Assembly: GCA_033296685.1 (NCBI GenBank)
Contig: MU854377.1
Span: forward strand, 62,001 to 126,000
Direction: 5' to 3'
Length of the DNA stretch: 64,000 bases
DNA from: Parachaetomium inaequale
Lineage: Eukaryota > Ascomycota > Sordariomycetes > Sordariales > Chaetomiaceae
A model generated the notes under the pieces. That model was not told where the DNA came from and did no database searches. It saw nothing but the letters and a program-made list of their open reading frames with translations. Made by a program: the position numbers and the translations under genes. Every line of letters begins with the position of its first letter. Position 1 is the first letter of the stretch. This document shows, piece after piece, positions 19,939 to 29,612 of the stretch.

Positions 19939-21536
19939 ATGGGCAATACTACCAGCCTCATCGCGCCATGCAAGCCCGACATGGCTTGTAGTGCCAAATT
20001 TGACGAGTTCGGTACCACAGTCCTGTCAATTGGAGACATCGACCGCGGATCGTTCCAGGGAGATCAAGACATTGCTGGACTTGGGGTATGTTGTGCCAGC
20101 ATCCTCGTTGTGAGTTGGAGACTGACCGTGTTTCTTCCAAAGACAATCATCGCCTTCTTCCTCCCAACCTTGGGCCTTCTCACCACCAGTCTCATCATTA
20201 TCCTCTCACTCATGAAGGTATCGGTCCCACGACACTCCACTGGGTGAGTGAGGCTATTGGTATCATCCATATTTGGAAAGGAACCTAACCCAGGCACCTC
20301 ACCTGCGCTAGATGGGTGACCAACATGTTTGATCACCTGCCGCTGCCAACCCCCGATCCTCCTCATCCTCTTGCTGGCCCCCCTCGTTCCCGACCGGTAC
20401 GGCGGAATCCATCACCACCTGTCATTTCTCCAGAGCCTAGGCTTCCTGCCCATGGTCCTCCCTTCCACGGCCCCCCTGGTGTTGGTCAGGGGTTCGACTT
20501 CCATCCCCACCCTGTCATGCCTCGGCCTTTCAATCAACCCATGCCTTATAATTACCCTCAGCATAATTTCGAGCACGATATGGAGTCACAGTACCCCGGC
20601 GGCGGACCGACTATCGCCCCGACACCCACCAAAGCCACGCCTCAGACCTCCGTGTTAAGCCAAGACGACAGGCCGCCAATATCCATCCGGCGCGTGCTAC
20701 CATCTGCCGCGACGTGGTACGACCTCTTTGAGGCGGCCCTCCTCTGCGTGCCCGACTCTCAGCTGCTCCTCGCCATTGCCCTCTTCAGCTACTTTATTCT
20801 CGTCAACGGACTCTGCGACATGAGCCACTACCACCTGCAGATCGGCATCAACCTCGCCCTGCTGGCGTGCACCAACTTTGTCCTGTCGTTCGCACTCGTC
20901 CGGAACTACTGGAAGTCGCCATCGGCCGCCTTCATCCGGGTCGTCTGCGCATGCCTGGTTCTCGGCGGGCTCGGCGTCATCTTCGACGCCAGGCGCCGTC
21001 GCGGGTATACCGCTGAGTCGTCGCCCTCGAAAAACGACAGTTTGATCCTGCTGAATGCCGGTTGCTTTCTGGACGACGGGCATGACGACGATCTCCGGAA
21101 ACTGACCGCGACTAATGGGACAGGGCGGATTGTCGGTGGGCTGAACGAGGCTGTGTTGTCTTCCCACGACGCGGTGTTTTGGATTGTTCTTGTCGGCGCC
21201 ACGTCGGCTATCCTCATCTTTCACGTTTTCCGGTTCATCCACAGGAAGGTTTCCGGACGTCACGGTTCTGACGACCATGATGACAACGGACACACCGCCC
21301 CGGCACCGAAGCTGTTCCTCGCCTGGGCGTTTATGCTTTTCGTTGCGCTGCTCGTCTTGACTTGCATTACCGTTGCCTCGACGGCCAGGAATCGGGAGTG
21401 GGTAAGGCGTTCGGGCTGGATGGCTGACGATACTGAAGAAGAGAGCGTGAAGAGCTTCGGGCAGATTGCGGCTTTGGTGGCCATGGTCACCGTTATGATA
21501 GCTATGTTTGATAAGATTGTTCGGCGCCCACGATAG
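19939..21536 (+). CDS. Fungal integral membrane protein, about seven spans
   Basis: Three exons, 19939-20085, 20143-20243 and 20312-21536; about 490 residues. The N-terminus carries a Cys/Asp motif (GDQDIAGLG) before the first span, like the NPDIAGIG motif I recall from a family of uncharacterised fungal membrane proteins. Hydrophobic segments include IIAFFLPTLGLLTTSLIIIL, LLLAIALFSYFILVNGL, INLALLACTNFVLSFALV, VVCACLVLGGLGVIF, VFWIVLVGATSAILIFHVF, LFLAWAFMLFVALLVLTC and IAALVAMVTVMIAMF. A proline-rich cytosolic or lumenal insert follows span 1. The first intron is inferred because its removal restores the DIAGLG-TIIAF junction in phase. No transport or receptor motif was recognised. Confidence 0.75.
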
Positions 21537-21760
21537 GAGCAAGATCGAGGCATATATTTTGCTGGTTGGCATGGTCAGACAATAATTAGAACCGCAGGAT
21601 GTTTCCGACGGGATCGTGAGAAATTACTGGGATTAATAAGAAGACACATTTGATCATAGCTTGAGGCATCTGGTGAACTCGATGCTTTAGCCATCTCCTC
21701 CAACTCCACCATACAACGCGAAGTGTAGAGTTCTCACCAAGACGAGCTATATATTATCTC

Positions 21761-23533
21761 TTAGGACCCGTTGTCCCCCTGCCCCCTAGACACAGATTTC
21801 CACCCACCAACCTTCGCCTCTGGCCACGGCTCGTATGGACGACACTCGAACGCCACTCTCGCCCCGCAAAACACCGCCTTCACCTCCTCCTCTTCCGCCG
21901 TCGACCAGTCATACCGCTCATCTCCCCACCTTTGACACCACAGCACAACGTGCTTCAGCGCCGGATACATCCCCTGGGCACAGTATCGCGCAACGCTCTT
22001 CATCAACCCCGTCATCTTCCCACCCGACCGCATCTCTACTGTCATCCCAGGGCCCACCGCCCGCGTCCATCTCATCCCGCCATACCGATCCTCCACCACC
22101 TCCAATCTCTCCAACTTCGGCGGTAAACACACCGCCGTCCCCCAACATCCACCCATACTAGTATCAACCGGCAGCACCCCCTCCTCTTGACGTTCGCTCC
22201 TCACCTCGGACCCCCCTTCCGTTGACACCACCCCAAAGAGCGCAAACGAGTGGATATACAACCCCCTCAACTCCGTCAACGCCGCCAAACACGCCCCCGT
22301 CATCTTCTGTCCCGGCCCAAAAAGCGCTATCGCGCTCTGCCGTGTCGGGCAAGCGTCGTCGATGGATAAGTATTGTAGGGTGCGTGCCACCGAGGGGATG
22401 CTAAGCAGGGTGTTGAGGTTGACGTCTACTGTCGCGGCGCGGATAGCGTCGTCGGACCCGGGGTCGTGGAAAGGTAATATGACAGAGCCGCACATCTCGA
22501 GGGTGTGGAGGGTTTGCATGGCGGAGAAAATGCGGTTAAGGGTGCTATGGGTCTGGGGGAGGTAGTTCTTGATGCGGAGGGTTTGGAGGTAGGTGAAGGA
22601 GGCGTAGGTATCCTTTTCTTCTTCGTCATCGTCGTCGTCGTCGTCGTCGTCATCGTCGTCGTCGGTATCGTTGTCATTGTCATCTTCATGGTTGGTAATA
22701 GAGGACGTGAGGGTTTCGCTGCCCTTCCAGGTGGAAGGGTTGTTGTCGATTTCGAGTTCGGAGATCTCGGGCAGGTCGATCAGCGGCCAGAGGGTGAGCG
22801 GGTGCCAGGTGTTGGAGGGGCTGTGATAGTCGTCGGCCGCGCAGAGCGTGAGGCGCTTAAGAGAGGGGCAGATGTAGAGGCAGGGGGCGAGGCTAGCGAC
22901 GTCTGCGGGGTAGGCCTGCTGCAGTTCGTAACGGAGCCATGATAGATTCGCCTGTGCCTGGCCGTAGATAGTTATGCGTAAGGTGTCGAGGTTGCGGAGG
23001 TGGCCGAGCAGCGAGAGGAACATGGCTTGGCGGAAGCGGACGTCGATAGCTGGGTGGTAGGGCTTGTCCTCAACTTCGCGAACCATGCGTTCCCTCATGC
23101 TGATGAGGATGTCGAGGCTTATGGGACATCCGCTCAAGTGAGCAATGATACCGTCCACCAGCGCAATGTCTTGGCTCAGGCGTTCCGGTGAGGTGTGCTG
23201 GCTGAGGTCTACATGACAGTGTAATTCTTTCACGTACCAAGCGCATTCATGCGACTTGATGACGGTGATAAAGAATCGGGTGAGGGAGTCGTGGTCGCGG
23301 AGGACAACCCGGCGTAGTACCCTTACCATTGTACTTATTGTGACTCGCCTCGCCCTGATAGCTAAAGGTAATACTGCGAAGATCTCGCGGTATGAGGTGC
23401 TCGGTGCCTCATATTGGTACTTGAAATCTGGCTCGAGCACGTCGGACACCGTTCTGTTGAGAAGGATTCCGATCGATCTTGATAGGGACCGGGCAGTTGC
23501 CTGGATACGCAAGGAGCTTGTAGTTAGCGGCAT
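21761..23533 (-). CDS. Large hypothetical protein, possible F-box/LRR-like fold, poly-aspartate tract
   Basis: Single exon, 590 residues. The middle and end contain spaced Leu-x-x-Leu segments (LRNLDTLRITIYG, CPSLKRLTLCA, LPEISELEIDNN, FTYLQTLRIKNYLP, MQTLHTLEMCG, LPPKLERLEVVED), as in the leucine-rich arrays of fungal F-box-like proteins. No convincing F-box is seen at the N-terminus, so substrate-receptor function is only a possibility. A run of about 13 aspartates (GAC/GAT repeats near 22618-22680 on the plus strand) sits between leucine-rich segments. No signal peptide or membrane span. The start is the first ATG of the frame; a further upstream exon cannot be excluded. Confidence 0.7.
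   Translation of the reverse strand: MPLTTSSLRIQATARSLSRSIGILLNRTVSDVLEPDFKYQYEAPSTSYREIFAVLPLAIRARRVTISTMVRVLRRVVLRDHDSLTRFFITVIKSHECAWYVKELHCHVDLSQHTSPERLSQDIALVDGIIAHLSGCPISLDILISMRERMVREVEDKPYHPAIDVRFRQAMFLSLLGHLRNLDTLRITIYGQAQANLSWLRYELQQAYPADVASLAPCLYICPSLKRLTLCAADDYHSPSNTWHPLTLWPLIDLPEISELEIDNNPSTWKGSETLTSSITNHEDDNDNDTDDDDDDDDDDDDDEEEKDTYASFTYLQTLRIKNYLPQTHSTLNRIFSAMQTLHTLEMCGSVILPFHDPGSDDAIRAATVDVNLNTLLSIPSVARTLQYLSIDDACPTRQSAIALFGPGQKMTGACLAALTELRGLYIHSFALFGVVSTEGGSEVRSERQEEGVLPVDTSMGGCWGTAVCLPPKLERLEVVEDRYGGMRWTRAVGPGMTVEMRSGGKMTGLMKSVARYCAQGMYPALKHVVLWCQRWGDERYDWSTAEEEEVKAVFCGARVAFECRPYEPWPEAKVGGWKSVSRGQGDNGS
22618..22680 (-). repeat. Aspartate-coding trinucleotide tract
   Basis: GTC/ATC repeats on the plus strand (GAC/GAT on the coding strand) encode an acidic run inside the preceding gene. 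It is a likely length-polymorphic microsatellite. Confidence 0.7.
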
Positions 23534-24028
23534 GGCTAGCGGCGGCCTTCACGCAGCACTAGGGCCGGGGTGGTGCCGATGCTGCAACAAGAGAAGGCCG
23601 GTTGGGAGGGTTTTGAATAACACGGAGCAGCCGGGGGATTCAGGGTCTGAAAGGCGACATTTATAACCAACAGGGGGGAACACGTCAGAGGTGTTCTGGC
23701 GCAGCACCAGTGTATCATCCCTTTGTGTTGTATATTGCCCTGAGCGTTGACTCAAGTGTGTTGGCGTTTTATGTTCCTTGTTCGTAGCCGCGATACACGA
23801 CAGATCAAACATCCCCGTTGCACTGAAGCCGTTGGACTCTTTTATCGTCCCAAACAAGTTCGTTGTACCGAGGCAGCTCTCGCCACAGCCCTGAACTCGG
23901 AACCCCAACTGACAGCCGGCGCTGTTTCTGTTCGATCCCGGTCTTTATTCCACTGTGCGACCAGCCAACCCACATGGAAATGACCCCCCAACCTGCGGAG
24001 ATCATCGGGCCTCATCACCACCCACTCC
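23534..24028. other. Intergenic region
   Basis: No gene recognised. It lies between the start of the leucine-rich protein gene and the stop of the next minus-strand gene. Confidence 0.5.
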
Positions 24029-25724
24029 TCAAAACAGCCCCTCAACACCCGCCACCCTCGTCTGGGCCCTAGCGCACTCAAATACCCCTCCTCCCAACGC
24101 ATCCCCTACGCCCTGGAACCACACCCGCAGTTGCTCCTCCCGGCCACTCCTTTTCCCCTGGACCCAGAAGAGCACATCCCTTGCCCTAAGTGGCCCGCCA
24201 GGGGAGCAGTACTCCTCCCAGGCGCGGTACCGGACCGCCCACTCCTCTGCTGTGGAGGCCTCCCAAATGTGCAGCGGGCACGGCAGTGGGGCGTCCGAGA
24301 AGAGGGCGCAGAGCTCTGTGGGGAGGGCCTGCCGGGCGTGCGTGACGTAGTCGAGGGCGTGGAGGGTGAAGAAGAATCTGGGTGTTGTAGCGGTTAGAGG
24401 GGAGCTAATTCTGGGCAGCGCTGATAGTGTAGGGGAGATGGTGGTGCGTCCACCGAGAGCAATGAGAGCACGGTACTTACCGGCGTATGCTCTCATCCTG
24501 GATCCAGGACTCCCAGTCGCTCGGGGTGACGTCTGTGTGAGGTGTCATGCAATGCAGACTCTTGCTTAAAACGTGCTAGAGATGAAAGCCAGGTTAGAGA
24601 TATTCTTTGGCGAGCATGGGGGGCGAGATCCCGCTGCGCCGTACTACGTACCTGCATTAACCTTAGCGAGACTCTGTCTATGCACTCCGAGGCCGTCGGG
24701 CCGGACCGGTAGATACGCAGCATCGCATACAGTAGCACGGCTTGGGCTGTGGAGACATCGTCGGATCGGGTATGCCTTATGATCTGAATGCGTCTGGTCA
24801 ATAACCATGCGGCGTAGCCTTGGCGGCTGCAGCTAGAGACGGGACGCGGCTACTTACGTTACGTTGAATTAGAAGCAGTTGTGTATCAATTGACCGGGAG
24901 AGGAGAGAGTCCACGTCTGGCGTTCTGGTGGCATAAATCTGAGCAAGTACTTTGGCTTCAGAGAGGACAAGGGGTCTGCGAGTCTCGTCCCAGTCCCGGA
25001 AGTGAATAAACAGGGCTGGGGGCAACCCGCAAGCCAAGCCATCTATATGGCCTTTGAGCACCCTCTCTATGAATTCAACACCGCTTTCAGCTGTTCTCCA
25101 CTTCTCACCGAGATAGGCGGATAGACCTTGAAAGGAGTCAGGGGTGGCATTCTCCGGTATTAGTGATCTGGAGTTGCTGTGTGCTGCGAGGGCATCAATA
25201 TTGGCAAGAGAACCCTCAGCAGAGCCGTGGACCGCATCGGAAAAGGAAAAAGCTTCCCAGTCCCCAACTGCATCTGACACCCATCCTGTCTCGGACAACG
25301 GGTATAATGGATCAGTCAGACCTGGCCCCTGAGCATCTCCTGGCGCCCAGAGTGACTGCGGCGTATTCGAGGCAGGAGTCAAGGGCGCAGAGCCGGCGAG
25401 GGTGCTCGGAAAAACCACTGGTGGGTGAATGGAGGCTGAGGTTGCGCCCAATCCGCTGCCCTGGGGGTATGCGCACAGCAGAGAATGTACGGCACACCTC
25501 GAACAAGCGGGCACCCCCTGGTCGCAACGAACCTTGGAGCGCGAACACTCGGCGCAGGCCTTCTTCCGAGCACGGGGCCGGGAGCGGCATCGCAACCGGT
25601 GGCGGTCAAAGGCAGGCGCTGTGCGGTTCCAGATCAGTCTAGCCCCAGGGCCAACTTTCATCGTCAAGGGGTGCGTACCTGTTGAGAAGGACCTGCTGCA
25701 ACTGTTACATGCTAGCGGGTCCAT
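24029..25724 (-). CDS. Zinc-finger transcription factor: C2HC-like finger plus Zn2Cys6 cluster
   Basis: Five exons: 25724-25679, 25618-24858, 24783-24652, 24575-24481 and 24377-24029; all phases agree, about 460 residues. After the first intron is removed the N-terminus reads MDPLACNSCSRSFSTAPAF then DRHRLRC, a C-x2-C...H-x3-C finger. It is followed directly by a Zn2Cys6 cluster (ACAECSRSKVRC, DQGVPACSRCAVHSLLC). This tandem arrangement is typical of a group of Sordariomycete regulators. The C-terminal half, rebuilt across three small introns, contains ESWESWIQDESIRR-type family sequence (WESWIQDESIRRFFFTLHAL). It is probably a nuclear regulator. It is divergent from the dehydrogenase gene at 26189, a common local-regulator arrangement. 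Confidence 0.85.
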
Positions 25725-26188
25725 AGCGGGCAAGTTGAGAACGCCCGGGTGTCAACCGAGCGGAGGACCGGCGAGGGACTTGCGCTGTACCGGGTAGGAT
25801 GAAGGATCACGGCACCGTGGCCGTTGACAAATGTCATGTGTCGGAATTCCGACACAGTTCAGCAAGCAAGTCTTGGCAGGCCCGCAAATACGGGGATCCC
25901 GAGTCGCATCAAGCCGCAGTTGGTTCAAGACTATCTATCATGATCATATTGTCGGGACTCCGGTGACTTGGATCCAGCGCCGAATCCTAAAGGATGGTGG
26001 GAAAATATGGCGGAAGTACGGAGCATCATGTGGAACAGAGTTCCTCGCACTTGTAGTATACCTAATAAGGGCGCCGACCGTGGCCTAGCTTGATCCGTGG
26101 CCCGGCTTAGACACTCTCCAACACAGCGGTCAACTCACTTATGCTCTCACTTGCAACTATTGATTACCGCCGAGTCACATACCCCATC
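25725..26188. promoter_or_regulatory. Shared divergent promoter region
   Basis: 464 bases between the starts of the zinc-finger regulator (minus) and the dehydrogenase (plus). Inferred to contain both promoters; no specific operator was identified. Confidence 0.5.
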
Positions 26189-27265
26189 ATGCCGGGCACA
26201 GTCCTCATCACCGGCGCCAACGGCTCCCTCGGCCTCGGCTTCGTCCAGGCCCTCCTCGCCTCCCACCCCGAATACACCTTGGTCGCAACAGTACGAAACC
26301 CATCGGCCGAGCTGGATCCAAACACGGCCCAACTCCTCAAACTACTCGCCAAGCACCCCAAATCCCAAACCCACCTCGAGACCTTCGACCTCGGCAGCCT
26401 CGCAAGCGTCCGTGCCTTCGCAGACCGCATCGCCACCAAAATCTCCAGCCACAACCTCCCCCCAATCTCCGCCATCGTCTGCAACGCCTTCACTTGGTCT
26501 CTCACGGGCCAGAAGCTCACCCAAGACAACTACGAAGCCACCTTCCAGGTCTCCCACCTCTCGCACATGCTGCTCGTGCTCAAGCTCCTGGGGAGCATGG
26601 ACCCAGCCGCGGGGCGGATCGTCATGCTGGGGTCGGAGGCGCACGACCCGGCCAGAGCGAACCCGCTTTCCAAGCTGAGGGCTGAGTTGCCAACGGATAT
26701 GGAGCATCTCGTCCACCCGCCGGCGGACGGGCCCGAGGGGGTATATGAGTGGGGGTTTCGGCGGTATGGGACGGCCAAGTTGGCGGATGTGGTGTTTATG
26801 TGGGATCTTAATGGGAGACTGCTAAAGGTGAGTTGTCGTTCGTATCTGATCTGAAATGTGTTGGCAGTGCTAATATTGTGCCAGGACCCGAAGCTCTCGT
26901 CCATCACCGTTACCTGCATGGACCCTGGCGGGTTGGTCGGGTCGAGGGCGCACTCGGAGCAGAAGGCAGGGATTCGCCGGGTCATGGGAGTTGTGAATGT
27001 ATTAATGCCCGTGCTGAGGCACTTGACGAGTGCGGTGCGGACGACGGCGGATGCGGGGCGGGATTTAGTGGCGCTTAGTGTTGGGCCAGAGTTCAGGGGG
27101 AAGAGGGGGTACTTTGCCGGGCGGGGTGAGGCCGTATCGGCGGAGGTCAGTCGTGATGTTGGGGTGCAGAGGAAGTTATGGGATGCTTGTTTTATTTGGG
27201 CGGGCATGTCGGGAGGGGAGACCGTGTTGGTGGAACAGGCCACAGTGCGTGGGGAGGATGTGTAG
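26189..27265 (+). CDS. Short-chain dehydrogenase/reductase
   Basis: Two exons, 26189-26827 and 26885-27265; 339 residues. The cofactor-binding motif TGxxxGxG is TGANGSLGLG near the N-terminus. The DLGSLASVRAFADRI segment resembles the light-dependent protochlorophyllide reductase-like branch of fungal SDRs. The strand leading to the catalytic serine is RIVMLGSEAHD, and the catalytic Y-x3-K is YGTAK at about residue 200. A proline-glycine turn (CMDPGGLV) follows in exon 2. Expected cytosolic NAD(P)H-dependent carbonyl reduction; the substrate is unknown. No signal peptide. The ATG at 26189 was preferred to the upstream one at 26141 because it places the Rossmann strand at the N-terminus. Confidence 0.88.
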
Positions 27266-27688
27266 TGGTATCGGATAATTTCTGGGGTTCTAAGCTGACA
27301 GGGAGTTTACATACTGCTGTAACTATATACATGTGTTCCACTGATTAGCGTTCATTCTACGCAGGGCTTCATTTCAAGATCATCCTGGGCTGTGGCACTG
27401 GGCAGTGAAATGGTCAACAAGACCTACATTGCTTATGGCAACTTCGTGGGCATTCGACTCAAATACGGGCTACGCGGGAAAGCAATCACGAAGGAATTGT
27501 TTCGGATGAGATAATATTTCCGCCAAGATAATAACAAACTCGTACTACAACGACATGAAAGAGTCTCGGAGGCTGTGAAGATGTAGAAGTAGAAAAAGGG
27601 AATGTGATGGAGCATAATATTCCTTGATGGCCGTGGCTCCATGTTGGGTACCCGACCTTCGCTAAACTGCTCCAACTATTCCACCCTG
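27266..27688. other. Convergent intergenic region
   Basis: AT-richer than its surroundings, consistent with facing 3' ends. No gene seen. Confidence 0.5.
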
Positions 27689-28843
27689 CTAAGTCTCATC
27701 GGCCTCTTCTACATTCTCTTCCACCTTGAGAAACTTCACAGTTCTTGGAAAGCCTGGCTCAGCTCCGTCGACGCTACCCAGATTCCCCAGTCGTGGCCCA
27801 TGGGTTCGACCATCGAGCTCCCCAAAGTCGATGATGAAGACTTGGTTTGTCTTGGAGATTATCACGCTGCTTGCCGATCCTCCCCCCCAGGTTAGGCCGA
27901 TTTCATGCAGCTGCCTCAGAGTCTCCCATAGCTGTGACACCCATACTCTGCGCCACTCGATGCCGACGACGCGCGTGACTTCGTGGAACCGTTCCATCTC
28001 GGAGAGGCTCTCACAACACGGACAGGCGCCCGAGATGCATTCCTCAAGGATCCCGAGCTCGCGGTCGTCCTCAGAATCAACGACAAATCCCAGCAGTTTC
28101 GTCGTCCGGATCGTGTCGGCGTACTTGGACTGCGAGATCCTCTTGACGCAGTCGTACTCCCGTTGCACTCCGGTGTGACAGTCCAGCAGCTTTGCAACGG
28201 CCTTCCTCCTGTCGACCAGAACGACGAAACCGGAAATAAACATGTCGTCGTGATTGAGGACCGTGATATCCGTGGCGGAGTAACGAGGGAAGATTGCCCT
28301 GTCTTCATCCGGCACAATGAGCCGCGGCGTGGACCATGCCGACCCGTTGCTGCCGTCGCCGTCGTCGCTGCTTTCGCCCTCCTCGCTGCCACCGTCATCG
28401 CTGTACTCCGGCGTTGGTGGCGTCGGCGGCGGGGTTCGCAGTTGGGCGAGGTTTCGAAGTTCCGCCGGGATGTCGGTATCCAGGGGCACAGGAACCAACC
28501 GGAGTCCGCGGATTGTCTTGTTGGCGAGCTGGAAGTCGTGAACCTCGGGGACCAAGAAAGAGTGAAGGTCCTCCCTTTGTGCTGCAGGCGACGCAAAGAT
28601 CATGTGCAGTAGCTCGCTGCCTTCGGCAGCGAACAGAGCGTCAATGAGAGCATTCTCGGCAGCCCAAGTCTTGTCATTCAAGAGATTGAATAACTCGTCC
28701 ACCGTGGTGGTTCTGGCCTCGGTGCGGCAAACCCACACGTATGTGAGGGTTCCACGGCAACGAAGTGTGATGCGGATGTCGTCGGGAGTGTCGCCCAGGG
28801 CGATATCGTCCACCTCCCATGGTACATCCTCGGCCGGTCTCAT
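27689..28843 (-). CDS. Kinase-fold remnant, probable pseudokinase
   Basis: Single exon from the ATG at 28843, 384 residues. The C-terminal third resembles the protein-kinase C-lobe of fungal hypothetical kinases. SQLWETLRQLHEIGLTWGGG is followed by SASSVIISKTNQ and the metal-binding DFG (FIIDFGELDG). At the catalytic loop the expected D-x-K-x-x-N is replaced by G-x-S-x-x-S, so phosphotransfer is unlikely. The N-terminal part has acidic, Ser/Pro-rich linkers (RTPPPTPPTPEYSDDGGSEE) and a cysteine pair (ACPCCES). The frame stays open upstream to 29056 but without another ATG; an extra 5' exon is possible. Function unknown. Confidence 0.65.
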   Translation of the reverse strand: MRPAEDVPWEVDDIALGDTPDDIRITLRCRGTLTYVWVCRTEARTTTVDELFNLLNDKTWAAENALIDALFAAEGSELLHMIFASPAAQREDLHSFLVPEVHDFQLANKTIRGLRLVPVPLDTDIPAELRNLAQLRTPPPTPPTPEYSDDGGSEEGESSDDGDGSNGSAWSTPRLIVPDEDRAIFPRYSATDITVLNHDDMFISGFVVLVDRRKAVAKLLDCHTGVQREYDCVKRISQSKYADTIRTTKLLGFVVDSEDDRELGILEECISGACPCCESLSEMERFHEVTRVVGIEWRRVWVSQLWETLRQLHEIGLTWGGGSASSVIISKTNQVFIIDFGELDGRTHGPRLGNLGSVDGAEPGFPRTVKFLKVEENVEEADET

Positions 28844-29612
28844 GTGCTTGGGAAAGGGGTCGGTTTCTTGGAAACAAGTGTTGCTGAATGGGGCGGTTTG
28901 GGCATAGAAGCGAGTGTAGAAAAAAGATGGGCCGTCGTATTGCCAACAGGAGTTAGTCGTGAGAGGGCGGCAACGAAAGTAAGGTACCGCAACAAACGAA
29001 GGGCTGCCGAGTTTGTTTCCGGATAGGAGGGAGGGCTCGACGCCCGCAAGCAACACCCAGCCAACAACCGTCCTCGATCTCCGCGCTGAAGAATTTCCGA
29101 TGGTGGGAGTAATGAGAGCGGGGGTCCACGGAATTTATACCCTAAAGGCCTCATTGAGGGCACACAAGCAAGCACTGATGATGGCAGCAATACCTACTTG
29201 GCCGGGAGTGTTTTGGTACATATTACGTCGTGCTGCAGCGGCTACATGTACCGATACAAGACGCGCGTGACGAATGACATATGAATAGCCTCTTTATTCG
29301 TGCATGCTGACTCAAAGCAGAACTATCACAAGGCTAAAGTCGATCACCCCATCGTCAAGGTCGTCGCAAGGGGAGGACATGCCTTTCAGGGGGAGTTGAC
29401 GTCGTCACTGCTTTTATATACAAAGATATATACGTCACCTGTGTAGCGTTGTAGTGACAACATGTAGTCATTTCTCCCGTACATTTCAGTACCTAGATAG
29501 TGAACAGCTCTAGTATCATACGTAGCTACAGTGTAATCCCGAGATAATTGTCTCTAGCCGCCCGACGTGGTCACAGCCGCGAAGGTGGCAGGCGGTAATC
29601 GAAACAAGCTGA
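28844..29612. other. Intergenic region
   Basis: Contains the 5' side of the kinase-like gene and the 3' flank of the SET gene; no supported gene. Confidence 0.45.
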
